Positions 13,430-24,393 of a DNA stretch of 64,000 nucleotides are shown here, piece by piece. Each line of letters opens with the position of its first letter. Position 1 is the first letter of the stretch. The notes beneath the pieces were generated by a model that had not been told where the DNA came from, made no database searches, and worked only from the letters and a program-made list of their open reading frames with translations. Source of the stretch: Paracyclopina nana (lineage: Eukaryota > Arthropoda > Copepoda > Cyclopoida > Cyclopettidae); the NCBI GenBank assembly GCA_019096065.1, contig JAGUCH010000002.1, forward strand, positions 14,768,501 to 14,832,500, in the 5' to 3' direction. A program made the translations under genes and the position numbers.

Positions 13430-15537
13430 ATGTGTAGTGTGTGAACTGCGTCCGCTGATTGCTCATTCCCCATACCCTGCTAACGTCTCGATTCATCTCA
13501 TTTACCTCAAAAAGGGTGGGACAATCCGTATGTATGTGAAAAATTTCTTGAACGAGAGAAAGAAAGGGGAAAATGCTGAGGCGGCATGCAGATGATGCAA
13601 GAAAATCTTGGTATACCCTGGCGTATGAAAGGAGTGAGAAAAGGCCAGAAAAAGCCACGTGTCACAAAGAACGTGGTAAATGAGTAATGATCGAGTTCCA
13701 GAAATATTCCTCTCTCGGTAAATACTGCAGAGTAAGACATTTATCAGCGAGGGCATATGGCGTACTATGGCATTAGTGTGTATATATAGCTACAAATAAA
13801 TATGGCCATGACTTGTCATTTTTGCTGGGGAATTAGTCCACAGTGCAGCAGTGTGCATGCTGCTGTCAGTGGCAAACGAGCAACAATAACATATGGGTGC
13901 TTTCAGAATTGAGCAAAAGCACAATATGTCACAAGAGAAGCATGCACACTATCACTAAGTTCTCGTTTCCCGTGGAAAATAGACATATTATTAGGGCAGA
14001 GAAAAAGAAAGCCCTTGTGATGGAACCTTTGCTGAAAACATTTGCATCATATCCTTTGGAATTTTGGCGCTTTTTATTTCGCCAATTCCTTCTTAAAACT
14101 GGTTTAAAATGGAACTTTTCCAAAGTTTGGATCTCCACTGAGACAGCAATGTAGCTGTCAGTGGTGACTTGACGTCCGAATCTGATCGAATTTCAAGTCT
14201 ACATACCCAAGTTTTCTGTTCACAGAAGCGAGCAGCTAAAAATGAGGCAATTAAGGGCAGGAATCTCACTCTTGGGAGAGCTCATAAGAACAAATACCAA
14301 GTTGATTATGAGGTGGAGAAGAGTATCGCAGTACCTATATGTTTACCTTGTATTTCTCGCATTGTTATATTTTAAGCATGAAAATAGTAGGTAGGTATTT
14401 TTTAATAAAATTATCTACTCACACCCTTTAATTACCCCCCTAAAAATGAAATGAGACAGTTGCATTGTGAACATGTCCTTGTAGGAATTAAAGTATGATA
14501 GTTAGATTAAAAATACTTGATAATTATTATAAAGAATTAATATTTTAAAAATACATATTTTTTCCTCCCACCATAAAAAAGATCAAAATTACTGCTTGGA
14601 ACTACATACAATTAAAGGATTGAACTTCATCTGCAACAGCTACAATTCTGACGTCCGAATAGGATCGAATTTCAAGTCAATGTTTCCTTTTCTGTTCGCA
14701 GAAGCGAGCAGGTAAAAATGAGGACTATTAACTGCATAAATCTCACTCTTGGGAGAGCTTATGGGTGCAAATACCAAGTTGATTATGTGGGTATGCAGAA
14801 GTAGAAGTGTTTGTGAATTTGTTCCTGCATAGATGAAAGCAGCTTAATTATTTGCCTATATACACTTCAGAGTACGGAGGGGAAAAAGGTTACCGCAGAA
14901 TTTATAGCTTTTACGCTCACCAAGCAGCATATCCAGCTTGAAGTTTTTACTGCAGCACAGAAGACTTTTTGTGTAATCTTTTCGGTTTCACCATAAGAAA
15001 AAGATTAACACCATAGCAATTTCCTCAGTTGAAAAAAGGGTCTTCTGGCACATCCTTAAGAAAGTTGAAGCACTTTTTCGCCGAAATGAAGCAATTTTCT
15101 TGCGAGGAACACTTTGTTCTAACGTGCATAATTTTCTGCTACAAGAAGAATCTATCATATTCAAGGTTTTCTTCTTCATCGATCAGTTGCAGTGTTGCTT
15201 TTTTTGCAACAACCCACCAAGAGAAGCAAATGGCTGAGAGTCATGCCTTGAACAAATTACTAACATAGTACACAGTGGAAAATCAAGGCTTTCGATTTTT
15301 TCCTTTAAAATAGAACTTGTTTTATTGCCCAAAAAGAGTATAATATAGGCAAGTATGTAGTAAGCAACATGATTTGAATTTTCGCGCCAAAAGCACAGCT
15401 GTTGTCATCTGCAATGGATTAACTTGTCATATCACTGTTGACACAATAGTTTAAACCTGCCTAGTAGCATTTGCCGCTTTTTCCCAGTGATTTGTGTACA
15501 AGCATCAACCATCTTCTAAGAATGTTTTTTTTAAATC
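13430..15537. other. Gene-free stretch with a 160-bp direct duplication
   Basis: No supported gene. A segment at about 14171-14330 recurs at about 14651-14810 in the same orientation, 480 bp apart. Shared blocks include gacgtccgaat, gatcgaatttcaagtc, cagaagcgagcag, aatctcactcttgggagagct and aaataccaagttgattatg. The copies differ by substitutions and small indels, so the duplication is old or the blocks are under some constraint. The right end is the 3' flank of the sialic acid synthase gene. Confidence 0.75.
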
Positions 15538-17483
15538 TCAAACTGGTAAAGCCTGATCTGGATCTATCAAAACATCAGCAGGTTCTTGAGTAGAGTCAAT
15601 TGAGAAATTGCTAACAAAAGGCCTAAAGCCCTCATGGAGGACAATTTGCTCTGCCAAAGCCAAGTCCAAACTTGAGTCAATTTCAAGGCTCAGTTTAGTG
15701 TCGATTTCCACATAGGTGCACTTTTTGCCACCCTGTAGCAGCCTCTGGCTTTGAATAAGGTCCTTTTTGGCGAAGTAGAACATGCCATTTTCCACTAAAT
15801 CACCTCCTTTGCTCCAGTCCTGCCTTCTCGGCCGTGACCTGGGGTCAAAATTGAGCGGCCGGGTGCCACCCCGGCCTTTTTCTGACCACCTGAACTTTTT
15901 CTGACGAAAAACACTGAACACAGAATCGAAGTTGTCCTCGACCATCAACCGGTGAGCTTCTGCCAGAAATTCTGCAATTAATTATCATGCATGAATTAGC
16001 AAAAATGTCAAGTAACAATTGGAGTAATTGAGTAGCTTCTTCATTTCAGGAAACAGCTGGCTACTTAATGTCAACAAACAGCTGACAACTTAATGTAAAC
16101 AAACAGCTGACAACTTAATGTAAACAAACAGCTGACAACTTAATGTAAACAAACAGCTGAGTCATTATTCACAAACAAATGTCAAAAAATTGTCAACAAT
16201 CAGGAGATAACTTCATGAAAACAAACTGCTGGCTTATTTTTCACAAACAACTGTCAAAATATTGTCAGCAGTCAGCTGACAAAATATTTTTTTTTTTTAA
16301 AAAAAAAAGAACAAAAATAAGCAGCAGCAGCAACAATACTTAACTTTGCTGATGCTTTTGGCTGTTTTTGGCCATGGCTTTTTGGCTGCATTTCTTTGCT
16401 GCTGTTGATGTGTTGCTGTAGCATTTGTTTGGATGACTTTGCACTTTTGATAGTGCCAAATTCAGCTGGTGTGCTAACCTTTTTCGCGAGGAAAAGAGAC
16501 TTGCAGCTCGGAACTGCCAACATAATAGTTGTAGCTGTTCAAAAGCAGCAGGGCTTTCCTTTCAACTCTAACTTGGTTCTACTTTTTGACTCTCTCGCTG
16601 CCTCAACAGGATCTCTTCAAAATTGGTTGAAACACATCCCAAGCAAGCAAATATAGCGCCAAATTGATAAAAGGCCTTCTGATATTTACTAGCCAATCTT
16701 ATTTGCAATGAGCTCATGCTCTAAGCAAAAAAAGCCCATCTTGTGAAGTTTCTACATTGGTTGTTTTCCTAACTGCTCCCTTTTGAGCCTACTTCTTGGT
16801 GGGGAAACTTTAATAGAAAAGGAGGATTAAATCTTTGCTGCCTGTTGCTACTGCATTGAATGTCGATTTTCGCAGAAAACAAATTAAGAAGAAGTAGTCC
16901 CCAAGCAGCATGAGCAAGAAAGTTTTAAGTCTTACTTGTGCCCTCTCTAAATAATGAGAAAACTTATTGGAAAGACCTTGAATGGCAACAACAACAGCAA
17001 TATTAGCCAAATTCCTTTCCACATGAAAAAGGCTCTCTCTTGCTAGAAATTGTCTTCAAAGGAACAGGAAATTGCTATGACAGCTGTTTGTTTACACCGA
17101 AAATCCTCATAATATGTCATCATTTTACTACCTGGCCTTAAGAAGGGGGATGTGCATTGAACTAAAGCCACGACGTCCACTTCGGGGTGAACTTCCAGGA
17201 ATTCCTCCACAGACTCAATTGAGGGCGTCTCAGGGCGGGCAAATCGGGCTGAGCGGGCAAACACACTAGCACCCATTGCTGAGGCACATGTGGCAATGCC
17301 AGGGTGATCTGTGGACACCCAGAGGCTGTCAAAGCCGCCAAAGCTGAGCATGGCTCCCAAGGCCCATTCCAACAAAGGCCGGCCCCCCAGAGGAGCCAGG
17401 TTTTTCAGGGGGATCCCTTGAGACCCACCGCGGGCCAAAATAAGGCCGGCCACGTGTGGTGGCCTTTTGGAGTAATAAGGCAT
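15538..17483 (-). CDS. Cmas: CMP-N-acylneuraminate cytidylyltransferase (CMP-sialic acid synthase)
   Basis: Activates sialic acid with CTP to CMP-sialic acid, the donor for sialyltransferases. Two coding exons on the minus strand, 17483-17132 and 15971-15538, joined in phase 1 (RPEFLAEAH); 262 codons with the stop. The nucleotide-binding signature LILARGGSQGIPLKN is at residues 14-28, followed by WVSTDHPGI, QCTSPFLRP, DSVFSVFRQKKFRWSE, RPRRQDW and NGMFYFAK. All match the catalytic domain of animal CMAS. The product stops after this domain, so the HAD-like C-terminal domain of vertebrate CMAS is absent, as expected for the roughly 250-aa arthropod form. ATG 17483 is the first ATG in frame before the catalytic domain. 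The frame stays open upstream, so an extra N-terminal exon, for example a targeting signal, cannot be excluded. The 1160-bp intron holds an E-box repeat array. Confidence 0.92.
16054..16160. repeat. 25-bp tandem array of CAGCTG and GTAAACA motifs
   Basis: CAGCTG occurs at 16054, 16079, 16104, 16129 and 16154, exactly 25 bp apart. The last three full units also carry taatgtaaacaaa, which holds a forkhead-type core (GTAAACA). The first unit is diverged. The array lies in the CMAS intron. A reverse-oriented copy of the core, tgacagctgtttgtttaca, lies in the same intron near 17078-17096. CAGCTG is a known bHLH E-box and GTAAACA a known forkhead core; a regulatory role here is inference. Confidence 0.85.
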
Positions 17484-20400
17484 CCTTTTGAGTGTAGGAC
17501 TTTTATTCCATAGCTCAGTAGTGGCTTTGAGTCCTTTAATTGAAGGTTCACTGTGAGTTATTAGAGGAATTGTACTATGTGGGTGCAATATACTGACACA
17601 CACGAATTTCGAGAGTGACTGAGTGTTTCTTTTAGGCGCCTTCCGCGGCCGGCGGCCTTCGGCCTTGCTTTCTCTTAAAAGCCTTCAAAGGCCACCGCTT
17701 CCACACAGTACTATGTTCTATGCTTCTGCAATGTACTGAGAAGAGCAGCAGAAAGTGGAGGGGATGACGATTTTTCGGCTAAGATCTTGTTTTGCTCGAG
17801 GAGAGCCGTCTCTTAATTAGTCTTGGCGGTGTTGTGGCGGCCTTTTTGGCCTTCAGCGGCCTCTAATTGAAGTGACAGTGACACATTGTTGGCAGGTAAC
17901 AGGATGGCCAGAGTGTGGACCCTTAATTGAAGAAGCAACATGGCTGTTTTTACCAAAAATGGGATACCGTCTGGCGGGTAGATTCTACGCGGCTAATGGG
18001 AACCAACTTTGTTGTTCTTGTCATGACGGATAGACTCCACGTGTCTAAATGTTGCTATATGCATTGTCTTTCAAAATAACAATAAAAAAAATCAGCTTTG
18101 CAGTTGCTCTTACCATTAAGGGTCCACGAGGCAATGCGTTTCTATAAAAGCTCACAGCTCCTTGGTTTCTGCTTTTCGCATCTTCAATATTTTTGACTTG
18201 TGAATATCGACAAAAAGGCTAGGGTTTGTGACAGCAGCAGAAGGCAAGAGAGAAGAAGAGGAGGCTTTTTTATTATTCCATTTTCTGAATTCCTTATCAA
18301 ATTCCAGTCCAATTGAAGCCTGGCAACTTTTCCTTCAACTCCTTTTTTTTTGCTGCTCCCAGTAAAAAAGAAGAAAGGTATTCCAGTTCACATTTCAACA
18401 CACACAGCAGAGAAATTACATTTGAAGAATGTTGTATGCTTTCTAGAATGGCTGGTTCTGGTTACTTTGGTGATGATGGCGGCGCTTTTTCTGCTTCCAC
18501 AGTGTTCTAAGATATTACAATATATGCTGCAGAGCTCTCTAATATAAGTAAGCTTACCTTGAATGATGATGATGTAGAAATCGGAAAGCACACATACGTC
18601 AGTAGTCCTCATGGTTGAAAAATGGCCGCGTAGACTCTTGCAGCTAATGCGAGATCATTAGATCTCATTATTAGAAAGTTGGCATATCCTGATTCAATTT
18701 AGAGAGCTTGCACTGGAGATAATTAATTATTGGTTTCCTTAGATGCAGAGTAAAGCTAGCAGGCGGAATGAATACGCACACAAGCTTAATGAGATTTGTT
18801 TGCCATATGAAAGCTGACAAATGGCAAGCCATGAATTTCGACGTTTGTGAGCTGGAGGAGGATTCGTCAATTAAAGCCCCACGAAAGCAGATTCGACGTG
18901 GTAAATCTGCCCGCGAGATGAATGAGAGAAAATCAGGCTTTCATCTCGTAAAAGAGAAATGCCAAGCATTCCGTAGCGATCGATCAGCAAAGAGAGCATG
19001 CAAAGTACACAATGAATATCGTGAGAGAAATGCCTCATAAAGGGGGTCAAATGTTACATAGTTAAAACACCCAAGGCCTTTTTTAGATCAACTGCAATCA
19101 ACAAAAGCTGCTGCACTGCCAAGAAGCCTGATTGATGGCACCTAATCCTCCTAAGTAGAAGATGCACGTTTTTCTCCCATACTGCAGCTCCTATGTGGAA
19201 TAAAGACAATTTTCTAATACAACGCTATGTATCTGCAAGCTAATACACTCCTCTCAAATATCAATTAAGTGCAGTGCTGTACCAAGCCGAAGATACGCCG
19301 CCTCCCCATAAATTAATGTCCTGCTCATGCCACTTTAAAATCCGCGAAAGCACCTTTTAAATAAACAAATAGCTATTGTTTATGATTAGTGCGGGCAAAT
19401 TAGTATTTTTGAGCCAATTTCATGGAAACAAAAATATTGAGGTTTAAATATTAGCCAAAGGAGCCAAAAACCTAAGAAAGCTCAACTTTACCTCTCAGAA
19501 TCAAAGGCTTTCTTCATTTACATGAACAGGGCAGCAGAGAGCTGCGCACTGGTATCTTGCAGCATCTCCACTCATTAGAAAGTGCTCTAGATTCCAGTAG
19601 GATATACAACAGCACTATAACGTAGAATGTGCATCATTTTTGGTCAAGCTCTCAGCATTGCATTGCAGGCTATATAGCCAGATATCCCCACGAAATGAAA
19701 CCCTGCTTTTAAAAATGCATTTAGCAATTGTAGCAACTTGTGCACACGCATTTTCATGCTTGTTTCTCAGTTTGGCCACACTTTGGAACTCACCACCAAA
19801 GCCAAGTGGGAAAAGGTTTGTTATTATGCTGGGAAAAAAGACTGCAGAAAACTGACGTAATCCCGAGGGTTTTTCCACAGTTGTTGCTCAAAAAATGTAC
19901 GAAAAATCGCTCTTGTAGCATTTATGTTGACCATTGTAGTACAACTATATATATTGTAATTTATCCCACAAGAGGCAGCAAGAAAACTGCGTCAGACTGC
20001 GTCAAATGGCGTAGGAATGCGTCACGCAACAATACAATCAAAGTGTAATGAAAATACATCAAGTGGCGAACAAAGAGCATGTATAAGGCCAGCATTTTTT
20101 ATCCTTTTTTCAAAAAAACATTTCACAGAAGATAAATAGTGTTTTTAAAATGATGATACCCCCAAAAAAAGAATGTAATCCAATTTGAAGAATTGGATAC
20201 TGTATGCAAACCAAGTTGAATGTATTTCAAAAAGTGTATGCCATAACTCAGCTGAAATGTATTCCACACAAAACTGCTATTGTACAAATAATATCAAACT
20301 TTTAGAGAAAAATCTACTTGCAGGAAAGAGAACAATTACTGGATTAGAAAAAGTTTAGCAATGGCATGAAGAAAGTATCCCAAACTGCCCTAATAAATCA

Positions 20401-23400
20401 GCTGTATCTTGAAAATACAGTTGTCTGCATGTGTGTTTTTTGCTCAAGATTGACCCTTTCAATGCTTCTTTCTACTGCAGCAGACATTTATAGCTGACAT
20501 TTTATGGTATTGGAAAAAGAAGAAGAAGAGAAAGCAGATGACATTGAAAAAAGATCAACAACAATACTATAGTATACTGTTAATGGTTGTTTCATTATAA
20601 AATACATCAATCAGAGACTTGGCACCAGAAAGAGCATTACCAAAAGAGCCATATTGCCCACTAATAATATTGGCTGCAGAAGAGGAGGATATTTTGGGCT
20701 GGATTCCCAATTATGCTGACTCATTTTCCTGCAACAAGGGCCCCAGAAGAGCCATCTATGTAAATAAAAACATGGCAGCATGTTTAGCATTTATAGTACG
20801 TTGCATGGAGAGAAAACTGAGCTTTCTTTAGTACACTGTTGAAATGCTAGCCTTTGGCTTGAAGCAATTTACATTTCAAATTCTAAACATAGCAACTACA
20901 AAAAAAAAGATGATGATGATAACCACAGTATTCCTTCTTTCTCACTTTTAAGAGGCACACTTTTTTGCAGCCAAAAATCTAGTACAGTGTGTGTGTGGTT
21001 ATCAAATTGGTAAAATAGCTGTCAAGGAAACAGAGCTGAGTAAATAATAGTTGGCTCAATGAAGTTCATTATTTTGGGTGGAAGATGGAGGAAGAAGAGG
21101 AGACGAGACAAAAACTTTCACACCAGCTGATTATTGGAAGAAGAGCCAGCCATTCAGCTATTTTCACATAGTAAAAGAAGGGTAGGTAGTAGGCCATTGA
21201 GAAGAAGCAGACCCACTAATTATGGGGAGAAATAGTAATGTTCATAGGAGGAAAGAAAAATGGCTCTCAATTGTTTTTTGAGACACATAAAAACGCTAAT
21301 GAGCAACTTCTTCATCATCATCATCAAGAAGTTGCTCAGTTGAATTCAAAAAGGGAAGCTAGGCAACCAAAAAAAGTTGGCTGTTTGTAGTGTATCAAGT
21401 CTGACAGGAGAGCTTCAATAGCAGCAGCAGCCTTGTATGTCATAAAAGCTTTTGAAAAGTTGAACATGAATGAGCGAAAAAGTTCAAAGAAGCTTCTTTT
21501 CGTCCTCGTAGTAGCTCGGCCACCACCACCATGCCCTTCTCTTCACCCACTTGAGATCAAGGATGCTAGCTGCCAGAAGCAGATTCAGAATTGGAAAATT
21601 GGTTGTACTACTACTACACACAAGAGCCTACTAGGTGGTAGTAAGTTGTACCAAGTCAATCCCATAGAGAGTGAAAAACTTGCCTGAATTGGAGCAGCAA
21701 AAGTTCAATTGCACAAGAAAGGGATCACTGATTAAATCAAGCTAGGGAAGCTGAGAAAGAAGCAACTTTCTTCTCTTGCTTTTCTGTTCTCATTTTTTTT
21801 CTGGAAGTGAGGAAATGATTGTAAAACAATGTCAAAATGAGAGCAAAAATGGCCATAACTCTAGGGAGATCATGCAAATGCACTAAATGCCCTCAGGATT
21901 TGCATGCCCTCTTCTTCAGATAGGAAATCTCAAAAAGGGCCTGAAACTTTCTTGAGCAGAAGAAAAAGGAGAATAGACAACTACAACAACAACAACACCA
22001 CCAAGGAAATAAAGCATTCTTACAAACTTTCCACAGAAGAAGTAGCAGAAGCAACTCCATCTTCTGATGAGATTCAGATAGAAAAGTGAACTTGGAAACC
22101 TTTTAGACAAATTGAAACCGAAGCATCCAAACGTGAAACCAATACATTCATTCTCAAAAACACAGCCTTGCACCTAATACGAGGCATCAATTGAAGAAAA
22201 AACTCCATCTATGGAAGCATAGCCTTTGCTACATCATTGTTGTAGCAGCTCGGCAGAATAAATATTCACTTTTGCACAACATCATTATACAGGACATATT
22301 CATTACTATTGAAGCCTCACAGTGGTTTTGGAAAAGGGATGAGAGGCCGGATCTGGCCTCTGGAGGTTCCTCTCTGATCCTAGGGGAATCGAATGAGCTC
22401 TAGGAGAAAAAAGGAAGCAGATGATCTCCTTCTGCTTTAGTAGCAGTATTCACTTCCCCTGATATTCTTAACTTTCCGAGCTAGAATGCGGTTTTATATC
22501 AGCCCAAGAGCTGAAGCAAAGGACGCAGTGAGAACTGAAGGCCAAATTGTGGCGAGAAATGTCAACAGCAAAGGGACAGCCTTGAACGTTTTATCTTGAG
22601 AACGCGCGCGTTATCTGATGAACGGCTGATGGGCAACACCGCATCTCTTTTCGGCTATCGCTATAGAAAAAGCAACGCTACCAGATTACCACTTCTTATC
22701 CAGTTGCTAACCCTCTCAAGGGAAATAAACGCAAGCTGGGAAAATGGTTAAAAATGGAGAATGCACAAAAGTGGTGCTATAGGAAGGGTGAAATAGAGTT
22801 GAAGTTGCCGCTGGTGGCAATTTCTAATTTTCACTCCGGAAATTCTTTCTACAGTGCACTTTCCTGGGAGCAGAGTCCAATATTAAGTGCATTTTATAGG
22901 ACAGACCGAAAAAGTGCCATAATCTGGGGGGACCATGTAATACTAATGGGAAATTAACAGAGAGAATTTATGAGATAACTTCCCAGTAATTGGCCAAGAA
23001 CTTTTTGCACCACCAGAAAATTACTCAGGCTACATGAGTGTGCTAGGGCCAAAACAAAAGCCTGATGATGGTTCCTTTGAAGGCCCACACAAGAAAGAAG
23101 AGTGGTCTGCAAAGAGAAAGGCATGTTTTTTTCATCATCTGATCATCTCATCCTGCTTGACCTAAATTAATCCCACAGCAGTGTTATGGCAGGCAATGAG
23201 CTCTGCTGCTGCTGCTGCTGTAGTCAATGAAGATAAACTACTTGACCATGGGATCCACTGCTGTATTATAGGATGGATGAGGACAATGGAAGTGCATTTC
23301 GATGAAGAAGAGGAATAAGATGAAGATGTAGGAAGAAACTTTCCTACATCACTAATGAGAAAGGGATGGATTGACAGAAAACTTTTTTCCTGATCCATTG

Positions 23401-24393
23401 TTGCTCAACTTTCTGCATTTTGCTCCAAACATGTCCTAAGCCAATTTTGAAGATGTTCTACAAAAGATTTGCCACTGCTTGTTAACTCTTCCAGAGCTGA
23501 GCATAATCTCAAAGAAGTTTTTCATAGCAGTGGATTTTTTAAGCAACCTTAAAAGCCAAAGATACAAAACATCAAGCATTCATGGAGATAAATCAGAAAA
23601 TACTATTTAGTTTAGAAGTTACAGGAAATCATTCTTGGTTAACATCTTTTTTTCAGCTAAAATTGCCTTAAATGGCAAACATTTCTTTTAACACAATCTC
23701 AATAATGTAGAAATTACACAAATAATCCCATTATATCAGCAATTTACGCCAGTTCACATTAGGAGTAACTGAATTCAAAATTGCACCTTACACTTGACTA
23801 TGGCTGCTCTAGAACATGTGAGTAGCTTGATTTATACATTTTATGTCGCAGTAAATTCTAATTTGCATGAAATATGTGGGGCCAAGAATTGAGTGAATTA
23901 TGGGCCATAATAAATAACCGCGAAATGACCCGTGTCTTTTTCTGAGCCTTTCGGGAAACTCATATTAAAATGGGCCTACCTCAATCCGCAAATTATCGCG
24001 TCCTCAAGGATTGTGGACTCACTTCCAGGTAAAAACTGTCCTCAAACAATGTTTAAAGAGACGCTAAGAAAATCCTGTCAAAGCGCAGCAGACACAAACA
24101 ACTGTAACGGAAAAGTACCCCGATCCTAATTCATATTCAATTCATAATCATTAAAGAACTCAAATTGATTTTTTTCTCTCTTTTGATGACACTTAATATT
24201 CTTAACTACCATTCAGTTTGAGAAATTAATCAATGCATGGAATAAGTTTTCATAATTTTGCTCAAAAAAGATGTAGTCTGCCCTAAAGCTCTTGACTCAC
24301 ATCGGCATTTGTTGTTATTCCCAGTAAACAGCTGTTTTTCAAAACATAATAACGTGGTTTTGAGCAAGCGCATTTTGGCAATAATTTGCTAGA
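17484..24393. other. Gene-free stretch between CMAS and THADA
   Basis: Nearly 7 kb without a supported gene. It holds simple repeats ((GCT)n near 23202, GAT runs near 20911 and 18564), a perfect 12-bp-stem hairpin at 21301-21337, and poly-purine tracts. Frames are short and unspliced. One ATG-to-donor exon-like stretch at about 18612-18556 (minus strand) is listed among the rejected items. The motif gtaaacagctg near 24325, just upstream of THADA, resembles the CMAS intron array. Confidence 0.6.
21301..21337. other. Perfect short hairpin with CAT-repeat loop
   Basis: gagcaacttctt at 21301-21312 pairs perfectly with aagaagttgctc at 21326-21337. The 13-base loop is a CAT repeat. The stem is too short for a typical animal pre-miRNA unless flanking bases extend it, and they do so poorly. 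Confidence 0.7.

Noticed and set aside
18556..18612. ATG exon-like stretch on the minus strand ending at a strong donor (caag|gtaagc)
   Set aside because: Could be an upstream exon of CMAS, but no acceptor in matching phase with a convincing protein join was found before 17483. Too short to stand alone.
21301..21337. miRNA precursor
   Set aside because: The stem is only 12 bp, the loop is a simple CAT repeat and pairing does not extend outward.
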